From an uncultured Pleomorphomonas sp. (lineage in GTDB: Bacteria; Pseudomonadota; Alphaproteobacteria; Rhizobiales; Pleomorphomonadaceae): a stretch of 64,000 nucleotides of DNA. The translations under genes were made by a program, and so were the position numbers. The DNA lies in assembly GCA_937868725.1 (NCBI GenBank), contig CALMMQ010000044.1, positions 33,759-97,758 of the forward strand, written 5' to 3'. Under the pieces are notes generated by a model that had not been told where the DNA came from, did not search any database, and saw only the letters and a program-made list of their open reading frames with translations. Shown here piece by piece: positions 45,450 to 54,167 of the stretch (position 1 is the first letter of the stretch; each line of letters starts with the position of its first letter).

Positions 45450-47683
45450 TTCACGTTCACCTGCGGGCTGGCCGGCACGGCTTCGTTGATGGCAGAGGCG
45501 GACGGGCTGGCCGGCTGGCCAACGCGCGACAGGTAGGCCATGCCGCGCGCCATGTGGCGGACGCTCATCAGCACGATGTCGAGCGAGCCGTTGATGACAT
45601 TGACCGACTTGCGGCGGCGGGCGCGGAATTCGTCGAGAGGGGTCGCCTGGGCGTACATCAGCTCGGCGACGATCTTGGTCGCCTCGGTTTCCTCGCCGGC
45701 GAAGGCGATGCCGGCGGAGAGACCGCGGCTATCGTGGGAGAGGCGCTTCAGGATGATCGGCACGTGGCGGATGGGATGGCCGGGGCGGGCCGGGGCGATG
45801 GCGAGATGCCCCTCGCGGCCGGTGGTGCGATCGATGGAGAAGCGGTTCGACAGCGGCCGGAGCTTGGCGCCGCCCATGGACACATCCTCGATCAGCACCT
45901 GTTCGATCTGACCACCGACCATGATGGCGCCGCGCCGGCTGACGGCCAGCCGCTGGGCGTGGCGACGCTCGACGGTTTCCGAGACGACGCCGAGGGCGAG
46001 GCCGGCCACCAGCAGGTTGAGCGTATTCCACAGGCCGACCACCAGCAGCAGGTCGCTCGCCGCCGGGTCATGGTACCAGCGCCAGGCGGTGACGACGTCG
46101 GCGACCAGCAGGATGGAGAAGATGACGAAATAGGGGGCCGCCAGCTCGCTGAGACGCTTGGAATCGAGCGTCTGGCCCTTGGCGGTGACGTTGAAGGTCG
46201 GCTTGCGCGGATTGAGCAGCACGCCGGCGATGGAGCGGATGAGGTAGACGGCCTGCACGTACTCGTAGAGCTCGCTCACCCACGGCCAGCGCACCTGACC
46301 GTAGAGGTAGTTCTGCATCATCATGTTGGCGGCCATGTACACCGCCGTGTAGGCGATGAACTCGGAAATGTTGGCCTCGTAGATCTCCAGCGAGAAGAAG
46401 ATGTAGAGCAGCGGCGCGACGATGAAGGTGATGCGCGTCAGCGGAAACAGCCAGAACAGGCTGGACGACAGGTAGGCGATGCGCTGGGGCAGCTTCAGGC
46501 CTTGCTTGAACAGCGGGTTCTTGAGCAGCAGGATCTGCATCATGCCCGAGCACCAGCGCGAGCGCTGACCGATGAACGACGCGAAGGTTTCCGGCTGCAG
46601 GCCGGCGATCATCGGCTTGTCGACGTAGCGGCTGTTCCAGCCCCGGGCGTGCAGCGACAGCGCCGTCTCGCAGTCCTCGGTGATGGAGATGCCGTCGAAG
46701 CCGCCGGCTTCCTCGAGGGCCGCGCGGCGCAGCACGGCGGCCGAACCGCAGAAGAAGGCCCCATTCCACTTGTCGAGCCCCTTCTGGATGATGCCGTAGA
46801 ACATTTCGTTCTCGCTCGGCATGCGCTGGAAGGTCGACAGGTTTTTCTCGATCGGATCGGGGTTGAGGAAGAAATGCGGCGTCTGCACCAGGAACAGGCG
46901 CGGGTCGTCGGTGAAGTGGCCGACGGTTTCGATCAGGAACTCGCGCACCGGGCCATGGTCGGCGTCGAAGATGGCGATCAGCTCGCCGTCGGTCTTGGGC
47001 AGGGCGGCGTTCATGTTGCCGGCCTTGGCCGAGACGTTGCGTTCGCGCGTCAGATAGTGGGCGCCGAGCTCCTCGCAGAGGGCCTTCAGTTCGGCGCGGC
47101 GATTGCGGGCCGCCAGCGCGGCGACGGGGTCGTCGCCGTTGCACTTCTGATCGGTGCCGCCGTCGTCGAGCAGGTAGACCTTGAGCTTGCCGGCCGGATA
47201 GTCCATGGCCAGCGCCGCCGACATGGTGGTGGCGAGGATGAGCTTGTCTTCGTTGTAGGTCGGGATGAACACGTCGACGCTGGGCTTGTCGGCGTCGGAC
47301 AGCTGGCGGGCACGCGGCCGCTCGATGGGATCGGCGACGATGAACATGCTGATGGCCAGCATGAACAGCGTGAACAGCTCCATGATGTAGAGCCACAGGC
47401 CAGGGATGAAGTTGATCAGGCTGTCGGGCGAGGGCAGCGTCGAGGTGGTGCGCCAATAGAAGTAGCGGATGACGATGGTGACGGCGACGCCGACGAAGAC
47501 CAGCCGCCACGGCCCGGTGCGGCCGCAACGCCAGACCACCAGCAGTACGGCCAGCAGCATCAGCCCGGTCGTCAACTGGGTCGAGGTTCCCACTGGTTGC
47601 GCGGCGACGGCGCCCAGAAGGATCGCCGAAAATACCCAACCCCAGAAAGAGAGTCTGTCACGCGTCATGCCATGTACTCGCAT
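45446..47683 (-). CDS. bcsA: Cellulose synthase catalytic subunit BcsA with PilZ domain
   Basis: This roughly 745-residue inner-membrane GT2 synthase is activated by cyclic di-GMP. It has TM segments before and after the GT domain, the UDP-binding DDGG, substrate-binding FDADH, catalytic ITED and the acceptor-binding QRSRW. The C-terminal PilZ domain has ERRHAQR (RxxxR) and DVSMGG, the c-di-GMP-binding motifs. Start is uncertain: ATG 47683 or 47668; a TTG at 47734 extends it further. It is first in a bcsA-bcsB-bcsZ-bcsN operon. No bcsC pore is in the window, as in Agrobacterium-type clusters. CtrA-like sites lie upstream. Confidence 0.95.
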   Translation of the reverse strand: MRVHGMTRDRLSFWGWVFSAILLGAVAAQPVGTSTQLTTGLMLLAVLLVVWRCGRTGPWRLVFVGVAVTIVIRYFYWRTTSTLPSPDSLINFIPGLWLYIMELFTLFMLAISMFIVADPIERPRARQLSDADKPSVDVFIPTYNEDKLILATTMSAALAMDYPAGKLKVYLLDDGGTDQKCNGDDPVAALAARNRRAELKALCEELGAHYLTRERNVSAKAGNMNAALPKTDGELIAIFDADHGPVREFLIETVGHFTDDPRLFLVQTPHFFLNPDPIEKNLSTFQRMPSENEMFYGIIQKGLDKWNGAFFCGSAAVLRRAALEEAGGFDGISITEDCETALSLHARGWNSRYVDKPMIAGLQPETFASFIGQRSRWCSGMMQILLLKNPLFKQGLKLPQRIAYLSSSLFWLFPLTRITFIVAPLLYIFFSLEIYEANISEFIAYTAVYMAANMMMQNYLYGQVRWPWVSELYEYVQAVYLIRSIAGVLLNPRKPTFNVTAKGQTLDSKRLSELAAPYFVIFSILLVADVVTAWRWYHDPAASDLLLVVGLWNTLNLLVAGLALGVVSETVERRHAQRLAVSRRGAIMVGGQIEQVLIEDVSMGGAKLRPLSNRFSIDRTTGREGHLAIAPARPGHPIRHVPIILKRLSHDSRGLSAGIAFAGEETEATKIVAELMYAQATPLDEFRARRRKSVNVINGSLDIVLMSVRHMARGMAYLSRVGQPASPSASAINEAVPASPQVNVK

Positions 47684-47813
47684 GTTGTCTGCGCTGCAAT
47701 TAACGACAGACTCTAGAAAATTGCGAGATCTCAAATGGCTTTATGATGCCTATTGTGGGAATCTGGGTTTAATTTATGTGAATCAAAACCTCAACGTTAA
47801 GTATTAGATAGGG

Positions 47814-47828
47814 TTAAATCCGCATTAA
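47814..47828 (-). promoter_or_regulatory. Perfect CtrA box upstream of bcsA
   Basis: TTAA (47814-47817)-N7-TTAA (47825-47828). Read toward bcsA it is TTAA-tgcggat-TTAACC, the extended CtrA consensus. It lies about 130 bases before ATG 47683. Confidence 0.7.
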
Positions 47829-47857
47829 CGGTCGGGTATATTTCGGTTTTATTTTGG

Positions 47858-47872
47858 TTAATAGATCACTAA
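47858..47872 (-). promoter_or_regulatory. Second CtrA-like site upstream of bcsA
   Basis: TTAA (47858-47861)-N7-CTAA (47869-47872), one mismatch (TTAG-N7-TTAA toward bcsA). It is centred 44 bases from the perfect box, about four helical turns, which would place both sites on one DNA face. Confidence 0.5.
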
Positions 47873-48162
47873 CTGCCTGTATCAGGCGTGAGCGGAATCG
47901 TCGACGCGAGGAAACGGGCCAGCCGATCTGCATCAGGCTGATACGCGCGACCGTCGAATGGTTGTCAATGTGAAGGGAATGGTGCGTCGGGACGTCTCGT
48001 TTGGAGACGGATGGTGGCGCCTTGGTAAGGCTGCGTCTGGCCCGACTGCGGCCAAAGCGGGAGCGGCGCGGCAAAAAGGGCCGGGGCAGCGGCCGGGCGA
48101 CCGCCGCGAGGCGCGTGGGGGGAAGCCCCCCCAACGCAAAGGTCAAAGCCAGCTCGACGGCT

Positions 48163-49596
48163 TCAGCCGCGCGGCTTGCCGGGGGCCAGGAAGCCGACGC
48201 GGGCGACCGAACGCTCAAGGGCGCCGTTGTCGACCGTGCGGCCGGCCTTGGCCGGGCGATGCGCCGGCTCGGGGCGGCGGGCCGGCTTGCCGGCGGCGGC
48301 CGGAGCGTTGTCGGCCTTGGGGGCGCGGCTGTCGCCGCGGCTGCCGTTCTGCTTGCCAAACGGCGGGCGGCCGCCGGCCTTGTGGTTGCCGGGGCGCTGG
48401 CGGCGACCGGCCGGAGCGTGCTCGCCACGGCCATCGTCCGAACGCTCGGCGCGCGGGGCCAGCGGCAGCGTGCCGCGCCGGTCCTCGGCGGCGATCTTCT
48501 GGCGCGTCAGCTTTTCGATGTCCTTGAGGTAGTCGCGTTCGTCCTCGCCGCAGAACGAGATGGCGATGCCGGACGCGCCGGCGCGCGCCGTGCGGCCGAT
48601 GCGGTGGACGTAGCTCTCGGGGATGTTCGGCAGGTCGAAGTTGATGACGTGGCTGACGCCGGTGACGTCGATGCCACGGGCGGCGATATCGGTGGCCACC
48701 AGGATCGGCGTCGAACCGTCCTTGAAGGCGGCGAGTGCCTTCTCGCGCTGAGCCTGGCTCTTGTTGCCGTGGATGGCGGCGGCGTCGACGCCGTCCTGGC
48801 CGAGCTGGCGGACGACGCGGTCGGCGCCGTGCTTGGTGCGGGTGAAGATCAGGGCCCGTTCCGGCTTCTCGGCGACGATGACGTCGAGCAGCAGACGGCG
48901 CTTGGCGGCCGTCTCGACGTGGATGACGCGCTGTTCGACCCGCTCGACGGTGGTCGCCTCGGGCGCCACCTTGACGGTGATGGGATCGATCAGCAGTTCA
49001 CCGGCCAGCGAAGCGATCTCCTTGGGCATGGTGGCCGAGAAGAACAGGCTCTGACGGGCCTTGGGCAGTTCCTTGACGATCTTGCGCACCGGCTGGACGA
49101 AGCCCATGTCGAGCATCTGGTCGGCTTCATCGAGCACGAACACTTCCGTCTCGTGCAGCGTCACGGTGCCGTTCTGCATGTGGTCGATCAGCCGGCCCGG
49201 GGTGGCGACGAGGATGTCGACGCCGCGCTTCAGGCGGTCTTCCTGCGGCCGGTAGCCGACGCCACCGAACACCACGGCGATCGACATGTGATTCATGTAG
49301 TGGGCGTAGGCGCGGAAGCTCTCGCTGATCTGGGTGGCGAGTTCGCGCGTCGGCGACAGGATCAGCGCCCGGACGCGGCGCGGCGCCGCCGGCTTGCCGG
49401 GGGCCAGGCGCTGCAGGATGGGCAGCGCGAAAGCGGCCGTCTTGCCGGTGCCGGTCTGGGCGATGCCGAGCAGGTCGCGGCCCTTCAGCAGTTCGGGGAT
49501 GGCCTGTTCCTGGATGGGAGTGGGACGATCGTAGTTGGCGTCAGCGAGGGCACGGACGAGCGTTTCGTTGAGGCCGAATTCGGAAAAAGAGGTCAA
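48163..49596 (-). CDS. DEAD-box RNA helicase, RhlE type
   Basis: This 477-residue ATP-dependent RNA helicase contains the Q motif (RPTPIQEQAIP), motif I AQTGTGKT, motif II DEAD in VLDEADQMLDMGF, motif III FFSATM, and motif VI HRIGRTARAG. The last about 110 residues are a low-complexity basic Arg/Gly/Ala/Pro tail typical of alphaproteobacterial RhlE proteins. It likely acts in ribosome assembly or RNA turnover. The frame starts at TTG 49596 (TTGACCTCTTTTTC) with GAAAGACG upstream; no ATG is better placed. Confidence 0.92.
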   Translation of the reverse strand: MTSFSEFGLNETLVRALADANYDRPTPIQEQAIPELLKGRDLLGIAQTGTGKTAAFALPILQRLAPGKPAAPRRVRALILSPTRELATQISESFRAYAHYMNHMSIAVVFGGVGYRPQEDRLKRGVDILVATPGRLIDHMQNGTVTLHETEVFVLDEADQMLDMGFVQPVRKIVKELPKARQSLFFSATMPKEIASLAGELLIDPITVKVAPEATTVERVEQRVIHVETAAKRRLLLDVIVAEKPERALIFTRTKHGADRVVRQLGQDGVDAAAIHGNKSQAQREKALAAFKDGSTPILVATDIAARGIDVTGVSHVINFDLPNIPESYVHRIGRTARAGASGIAISFCGEDERDYLKDIEKLTRQKIAAEDRRGTLPLAPRAERSDDGRGEHAPAGRRQRPGNHKAGGRPPFGKQNGSRGDSRAPKADNAPAAAGKPARRPEPAHRPAKAGRTVDNGALERSVARVGFLAPGKPRG

Positions 49597-49826
49597 GCGA
49601 CACGTCTTTCAAAAACCACAGGCAGGCCCGCGGCGCAACGCCGGGACCTAGTGCGGGACAACCGGCCCCGCGTGATCATGGGCCAATTTCAGGGGGAAGA
49701 GAGCCGGTCTGCCGGGGCTTTAGCCCGCCGTTTCACGCGACCGGTACAGTCGTAGGCGCCGAGCGCCGACGCTGGGTATATGACGGCCGGCGGGTGAAAA
49801 GTCAAGCGCGGTGGTGCATTGCAGCC

Positions 49827-50270
49827 CTACACCGGGTGGGTGACGACTGTCAGGCTGGCGCGCAGTTCGTTGAGCTGGTCCCTGAGCTGCATGAGGTCAG
49901 CCACCGGCTTGCCCATGGCGGTCGCCATCTCGCCGGGGATGCAGCGCGCCATGGCTTTGAGGTCGCGGCCGGTGCCGGTCAGGGTGACGACCACCTGGCG
50001 TTCGTCGCGGGCCGAGCGGCGGCGGCTGACGTAGCCGGCCGCTTCAAGACGTTTCAGCAGCGGCGTCAAGGTGCCCGAATCGAGGATGAGGCGGGCGCCG
50101 ATGTCAGACACCGACAAGCCGTCCTGTTCCCAGAGCACCAGCAGCACCAGGTACTGCGGATAGGTGAGGCCGAGGGGTTCCAGCATGGGCCGGTAGGCCC
50201 TGGAGATGGCATGGGCCGTCGAATGGACGGCAAAGCACAGCTGATTGTCGAGATTGAGAGCGTCGGACAT
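49827..50270 (-). CDS. ohrR: Organic hydroperoxide sensor-repressor OhrR (MarR family)
   Basis: This 147-residue MarR-family repressor has a winged helix ([25 protein letters not shown]) and the redox Cys12 in [14 protein letters not shown] second cysteine, Cys110 (MARCIPGE), fits the two-Cys OhrR type, in which organic peroxide oxidation releases DNA. It is transcribed divergently from ohr. A 24-bp near-palindrome lies between them. Repression of ohr and itself is well established for the family. Confidence 0.93.
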   Translation of the reverse strand: MSDALNLDNQLCFAVHSTAHAISRAYRPMLEPLGLTYPQYLVLLVLWEQDGLSVSDIGARLILDSGTLTPLLKRLEAAGYVSRRRSARDERQVVVTLTGTGRDLKAMARCIPGEMATAMGKPVADLMQLRDQLNELRASLTVVTHPV

Positions 50271-50374
50271 GGATGGGATGGCGGCTTCCTGGCGGGTGTT
50301 GGCGAAATGATAGCGATCTTGCCGGCGAATGGCAGGGGAAACCCCTGGCTATCACAAGAATGTGAATTGAACAA

Positions 50375-50398
50375 AATTAGATTGTGCGCAATTTAATT
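50375..50398. promoter_or_regulatory. Candidate OhrR operator
   Basis: Arms AATTAGATTG (50375-50384) and CAATTTAATT (50389-50398) are inverted repeats matching at 9 of 10 positions around TGCG. It lies 52 bases before ohr and 104 bases before ohrR, the usual place for the shared operator. Confidence 0.7.
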
Positions 50399-50450
50399 GG
50401 TGTCACGAAATTCACCCAGGCAATCGCCTGCAACTCGATCCGAGGTCATG

Positions 50451-50873
50451 ATGAAGGTTCTCTATACTGCCAAGGCCACCACCACCGGCGGCCGCACCGG
50501 TCATTCCAAGAGCGAGGACGGCCGGCTTGAGGTCGACCTGTCGACCCCCAAGGAGCTCGGCGGTGACGGCGGCAAGGGGACCAACCCGGAGCAGCTGTTC
50601 GCGATCGGCTATTCGGCCTGCTTCCTCGGCGCGCTGAAGTTCGTTGCCGCCAAGGAAAAGGTGGCCATTGCTGCCGAGACGTCGATCGTCGGCGAAGTGG
50701 GCATCGGTGCCCGTGACGACGGCACCGGCTTCGGCATCACCGCCAAGCTGACCATCACCATTCCTGGCCTCGACAAGGCCAAGGCCGAAGACCTGGTCAA
50801 GAAGGCCGACGTCGTCTGCCCGTACAGCCACGCCACGCGCGGCAACATCGAGGTGACGCTGGTCGTCGCCTGA
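50451..50873 (+). CDS. ohr: Organic hydroperoxide resistance peroxidase Ohr
   Basis: This 140-residue OsmC/Ohr-family thiol peroxidase reduces fatty-acid and peroxynitrite-type hydroperoxides using lipoyl reductants. The catalytic pair is Cys57 in GYSACFLGAL and Cys123 in VVCPYSHATRGN. The conserved EQLFAIGYSACF and TNP motifs fit Ohr rather than OsmC. The second ATG of an ATGATG pair (50451) is used because GAGG at 50440-50443 is at proper spacing. It is followed by a strong terminator. Confidence 0.95.
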   Translation: MKVLYTAKATTTGGRTGHSKSEDGRLEVDLSTPKELGGDGGKGTNPEQLFAIGYSACFLGALKFVAAKEKVAIAAETSIVGEVGIGARDDGTGFGITAKLTITIPGLDKAKAEDLVKKADVVCPYSHATRGNIEVTLVVA

Positions 50874-50924
50874 TCCGACGCTGCATTTCTCTCCTCCCGA
50901 CTTCGGTCCTCCCATGACCGCTAC

Positions 50925-50956
50925 GGCGTCCGGTTCGCTCCGGACGCCGCTTTTTT
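50925..50956 (+). terminator. Rho-independent terminator of ohr
   Basis: GGCGTCCGG (50925-50933) pairs perfectly with CCGGACGCC (50940-50948), loop TTCGCT, followed by GC and TTTTTT (50951-50956). Confidence 0.93.
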
Positions 50957-51182
50957 GTTGCCGCATCGCTGTGCCGATCGGACTGCTCAAATCGCAGCCA
51001 GGAGCGCCCGCGGCTGCCGTCTTTTTCGGCACCGCGCGGCACGTTCGTGGCGCTGGGACGGCAGATGGCCGGCGTTCGGCCTTTGGCAGTTCTGGCACGC
51101 AACCTGCAACAGGATCGTCAGCGTGGGCCACGAGGCGCACCTTCTAGGGGAACCAGGGTCCGGCAAACGGGCTCGACCAGAC

Positions 51183-51243
51183 AACGCCGTCGCCAGTGCC
51201 GCTTTTTCCTCCCAGGCGGTTGCAGGTGACGGCGTTTTCGTTT
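51183..51243 (+). terminator. Structured terminator-like leader element before cysG
   Basis: AACGCCGTCGCC (51183-51194) pairs with GGTGACGGCGTT (51225-51236) over 12 bp with one G-U pair, enclosing an inner GCCGC/GCGG hairpin. The outer stem ends in TTTTCGTTT (51235-51243). It could be an attenuator for cysG or the end of an unseen upstream RNA. Confidence 0.55.
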
Positions 51244-51459
51244 GGGCGCCGTCGCGCGAACCGGGAGCATCGGCGTTCCTCGCCGGGCCGGCGCCGAGCA
51301 TTTCGTTCCCGCTTCTCCGACCGGATTGGCAACGAACGGCTTCGCCGCCAGCGCGCGCCGTGCGATATTGCCCCTCCCTGTCGCCGCGCCAACTGGACAG
51401 ACGCCGGGCCGGTGTGCGATCGGACGGTCGGAAACCCCGTGCAGAGGATGAATGGATCG

Positions 51460-52926
51460 ATGGCAAGCGAGCCGCGTGCCCCGAGCGCAAGCGCCCCGGC
51501 GCGAATGCAGCCGTTGGCGCGCCTGCCACTGTTCGTCGATCTCAACGGCCGCCGGGCGCTGGTGGCCGGCGCCGCGCCGACGCTGGTCTGGAAGGCCGAA
51601 CTCTTGGCCGCCGCCGGTGCCGACGTGACGGTGCTGGTGCCCTTGCCCGACGACGATCTCCTGGCGCTGGTGGCGCGCGGCAGCGCCGCGGGACGGCTGA
51701 CGCTGGAGCGGCGGCGCTGGCAGGCAACCGACTTCGATGGCGTGGCGCTGGCCGTGCTCGACAGTGCCGACACCGCCGAAATCGCCACTTTCCGCGCCGC
51801 CGCGCGGCGGGCCGGCGCCCTGGTCAACGTCGTCGACCGGCCGGAGGACTGCGACGTGCAGTTCGGTTCGGTGGTCAATCGCTCGCCGGTGGTCATCGGC
51901 ATCTCCACCGACGGCGCCGCGCCGGTGCTGGCCCAGGCCATCCGCCGCCGCATCGAGACGCTGTTGCCGCCGGCGCTGGCCGAATGGGCGCAACTGGCCC
52001 GCCGCATCCGCGAGCGCGTCACCGAGCGGCTGCGGCCGGGTGCCGAGCGGCGCGGCTTCTGGGAGCGGCTGGCCGAGCGGGCCTTCGGGCCGCCGCCCGA
52101 TGCGGCCGACGAAGCACAGCTCATCGCGACCGCTGGCCGGCTCGGCGCCGATCAGGCGGCGCAGGGGCGCGTCATTCTGGTGGGTGCCGGTCCCGGCGAA
52201 GCCGAGCTCCTGACACTCAAGGCGGTGCGGGCGCTGCAGTCGGCCGACGTCATCCTGTTTGATGATCTGGTGTCGCCGGAAGTGCTGGAACTTGCCCGCC
52301 GCGAAGCCCGGCGGATGATGGTCGGCAAGCGCGGCGGTCGCCGCTCCTGCCGTCAGGAAGACATCAACGACCTGATGATCTCGCTTGCCAAGGCGGGCAA
52401 GCGCGTCGTCCGCCTCAAGGCGGGCGACCCCATGGTGTTCGGCCGGGCCGGCGAGGAAATCGACCGGCTGGCGGCCGAGAACGTGCCGGTGGAGGTGGTG
52501 CCGGGCATCTCGGCCGGCATAGCGCTCGCCGCCGCGCTCGGAGTGTCGCTGACCCATCGCGACCTGTCGCACTCGCTGCGCTTCGTCACCGGCCACGCCA
52601 AGAGCGGCGAGCTCGACGAGGGGCTCGACTGGCGCGGTCTCGCCGACGCCGATTCAACGCTGATCGTCTACATGGGCGGCCGCACGGCGCCACGCCTCGC
52701 CGCCCGACTGATGACCGAAGGGCTCGACCGCCACACGCCGGTGGTGCTCGGCTATGCCATCGGTCAGGCCGGCCAGCGGCTGGTGCCGCTCCGGCTCGCC
52801 GATCTTCTGATCGAGGGCACGGTGGAGGCCGGGCCGCCGGTGGTCATCGGCATCGGCCGGGTGTTCGGCGCCGCGCTCGCTGTTGCCGCCCACGACGGCG
52901 CGGTGGCCGGATCGGCTCGAATTTAG
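51460..52926 (+). CDS. cysG: Siroheme synthase CysG (precorrin-2 dehydrogenase/ferrochelatase and uroporphyrinogen-III methyltransferase)
   Basis: This 488-residue fused enzyme makes siroheme for sulfite or nitrite reductase. The N-terminal dehydrogenase/chelatase part (about 1-230) has LPLFVDLNGRRALVAG and NVVDRPEDCDVQFGSVV. The C-terminal SUMT domain (about 235-475) has VGAGPGEAELLTLKAVRALQ, DDLVSPEVLELAR, GKRGG and the GDPMVFGRAGEE motif. The dinucleotide-binding loop reads VAGAAPTLVWKAEL rather than GGGxVAxxK, as in related Rhizobiales. ATG 51460 or 51448 are both possible. No cysI or nirB lies next to it here. Confidence 0.93.
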   Translation: MASEPRAPSASAPARMQPLARLPLFVDLNGRRALVAGAAPTLVWKAELLAAAGADVTVLVPLPDDDLLALVARGSAAGRLTLERRRWQATDFDGVALAVLDSADTAEIATFRAAARRAGALVNVVDRPEDCDVQFGSVVNRSPVVIGISTDGAAPVLAQAIRRRIETLLPPALAEWAQLARRIRERVTERLRPGAERRGFWERLAERAFGPPPDAADEAQLIATAGRLGADQAAQGRVILVGAGPGEAELLTLKAVRALQSADVILFDDLVSPEVLELARREARRMMVGKRGGRRSCRQEDINDLMISLAKAGKRVVRLKAGDPMVFGRAGEEIDRLAAENVPVEVVPGISAGIALAAALGVSLTHRDLSHSLRFVTGHAKSGELDEGLDWRGLADADSTLIVYMGGRTAPRLAARLMTEGLDRHTPVVLGYAIGQAGQRLVPLRLADLLIEGTVEAGPPVVIGIGRVFGAALAVAAHDGAVAGSARI

Positions 52927-52990
52927 TCGCCAGGCGGTGGCCGGAGTGGCTATAACGGTGGTCCGCTTCACGACTGCCGGATGTCATCTC

Positions 52991-54052
52991 ATGGAAAAGA
53001 CGATCGAATTTCTGGGTGGCGATACGCCAGGCCTCGGCTACAGCCTGACGGTCCTGACCTTCAAGGGCTGCGATCCCAAGGCGCCGAGCGTCTACATGCA
53101 GGCGGCACTGCACGGCAATGAACTGCCTGGCGCGGCGGCGCTGCACGTGCTCATCCCGCAGCTTGTCGCCGCCGAGGCCGAGGGCCGGCTCCGCGGCGAC
53201 GTCACGCTGGTACCGCTCGCCAACCCCATCGGCCTCGGCCAGTACGCCTATGAAGAGCACATGGGCCGTTTCGCCATGGGCAGTCGCGTCAACTTCAACC
53301 GCAACTTCCAGCGCCTCGAGCGGCCCGCCGTGGCCCTGATCGAGGATGATCGCGACGGTGTGCCGGTGGAGCGTCGGCTCAAGGCGCGGCTGCTGCGCCA
53401 CTCGATCGGCAAGACCATCGTGCTCGATCTCCATTGCGACGACCAGTCGCTGCCCTATCTTTACGTGCCAGCCGAGGTGTGGCCGTTCATGAGCGATCTC
53501 GCCGCCGCTCTCGACGCCGAGGCGGTGCTGACCTTCGAGGGCGGCACGGACGGCTCGTTCGATGAGGCGAGCATCCACCCCTATCTCCAGGCGGCGCCCG
53601 AAGTGGCCGACTTCCGCAACCGCGTCGTCACGACGGTGGAACTGCGCGGCCGCGCCGATGTCGATGCGACGATTGCCGCCCACGACGGCAACGGTCTCTA
53701 TCGCTTCCTGGTCGGTCGCGGCGTCGTGGTCGACGCCGCGGCGGCCCCGGTACCAGCCTATGACGCTGTGGCGGTGCCGCAGACGCATGTGGAGATGGTG
53801 CGGGCGCCGAGGGGCGGTCTGGTGCTGTTCCACGCCGGCCCGGGCGACAAGGTGGCCGCCGGGGCCCTGATCGCCGAGGTCATCGGCGAGCCGGGCAATC
53901 CGGAGACCGTGACGGCGGTGCATGCCGAAGCGGCCGGCCTGGTGCTGACGCGCGTTTCGGCCCGCTCGGTGCGGGTGGGCGATGACCTGATGAAGATCGT
54001 CGGCGAACACCGCTCGCGCACGGCCAAGGACGGCGGCGCCCTGGAAAGCTGA
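52991..54052 (+). CDS. Succinylglutamate desuccinylase/aspartoacylase family protein
   Basis: This 353-residue M14-type zinc amidohydrolase-like protein has QAALHGNELPGAAALH (His and Glu ligands, HGNE, about 37-52), VNFNRNF and the second metal His in VLDLHCDDQSLPYLY, followed by a C-terminal segment with a biotinyl-lipoyl-like turn (LVLFHAGPGDKVAAGALIAEVIG). Enzymes of this family deacylate amino acids or activate exported esters. The exact substrate is unknown. ATG 52991 follows the cysG gene by 64 bases on the same strand. Confidence 0.85.
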   Translation: MEKTIEFLGGDTPGLGYSLTVLTFKGCDPKAPSVYMQAALHGNELPGAAALHVLIPQLVAAEAEGRLRGDVTLVPLANPIGLGQYAYEEHMGRFAMGSRVNFNRNFQRLERPAVALIEDDRDGVPVERRLKARLLRHSIGKTIVLDLHCDDQSLPYLYVPAEVWPFMSDLAAALDAEAVLTFEGGTDGSFDEASIHPYLQAAPEVADFRNRVVTTVELRGRADVDATIAAHDGNGLYRFLVGRGVVVDAAAAPVPAYDAVAVPQTHVEMVRAPRGGLVLFHAGPGDKVAAGALIAEVIGEPGNPETVTAVHAEAAGLVLTRVSARSVRVGDDLMKIVGEHRSRTAKDGGALES

Positions 54053-54095
54053 GGCGCCGGCTGCGCCCTTGGTCCATCTTCATCGATTGATGTGC

Positions 54096-54119
54096 GGTCC
54101 GGCTTGCATTTGCCGGACC
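54096..54119 (+). terminator. Hairpin between the desuccinylase-like gene and folD
   Basis: GGTCCGGC (54096-54103) pairs perfectly with GCCGGACC (54112-54119) over an 8-base loop. No T-run follows. It lies 43 bases after one stop and 48 bases before the folD start. Confidence 0.55.
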
Positions 54120-54167
54120 GATCTCATAGGCGACGGCAAGACAGCCCCGCATTGAGGAGTACCGACC

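Larger units (their letters stand above)
47684..48162. other. bcsA upstream region
   Basis: About 480 bases without a gene. The DEAD-box gene's 3' end lies on its far side. The bcsA-proximal part (47740-47880) is AT-rich and carries tandem CtrA-like sites. The distal part is GC-rich with nothing I can identify. Confidence 0.6.
50874..51459. other. ohr-cysG intergenic region and cysG leader
   Basis: About 585 bases without a supported gene. It contains the ohr terminator (50925-50956) and a complex hairpin with a T-rich tail at 51183-51243, some 215 bases before cysG. I looked for cobalamin, TPP, FMN and SAM riboswitch cores and found none I could support. Confidence 0.6.

Noticed and set aside
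51000..51250. A cobalamin riboswitch in the cysG leader
   Set aside because: I could not find the B12-box or the conserved core on either strand. Only the hairpin is reported.
54060..54167. A ZTP riboswitch upstream of folD
   Set aside because: The spacer holds a simple 8-bp hairpin but not the conserved ZTP core, and it is too short for the full fold.
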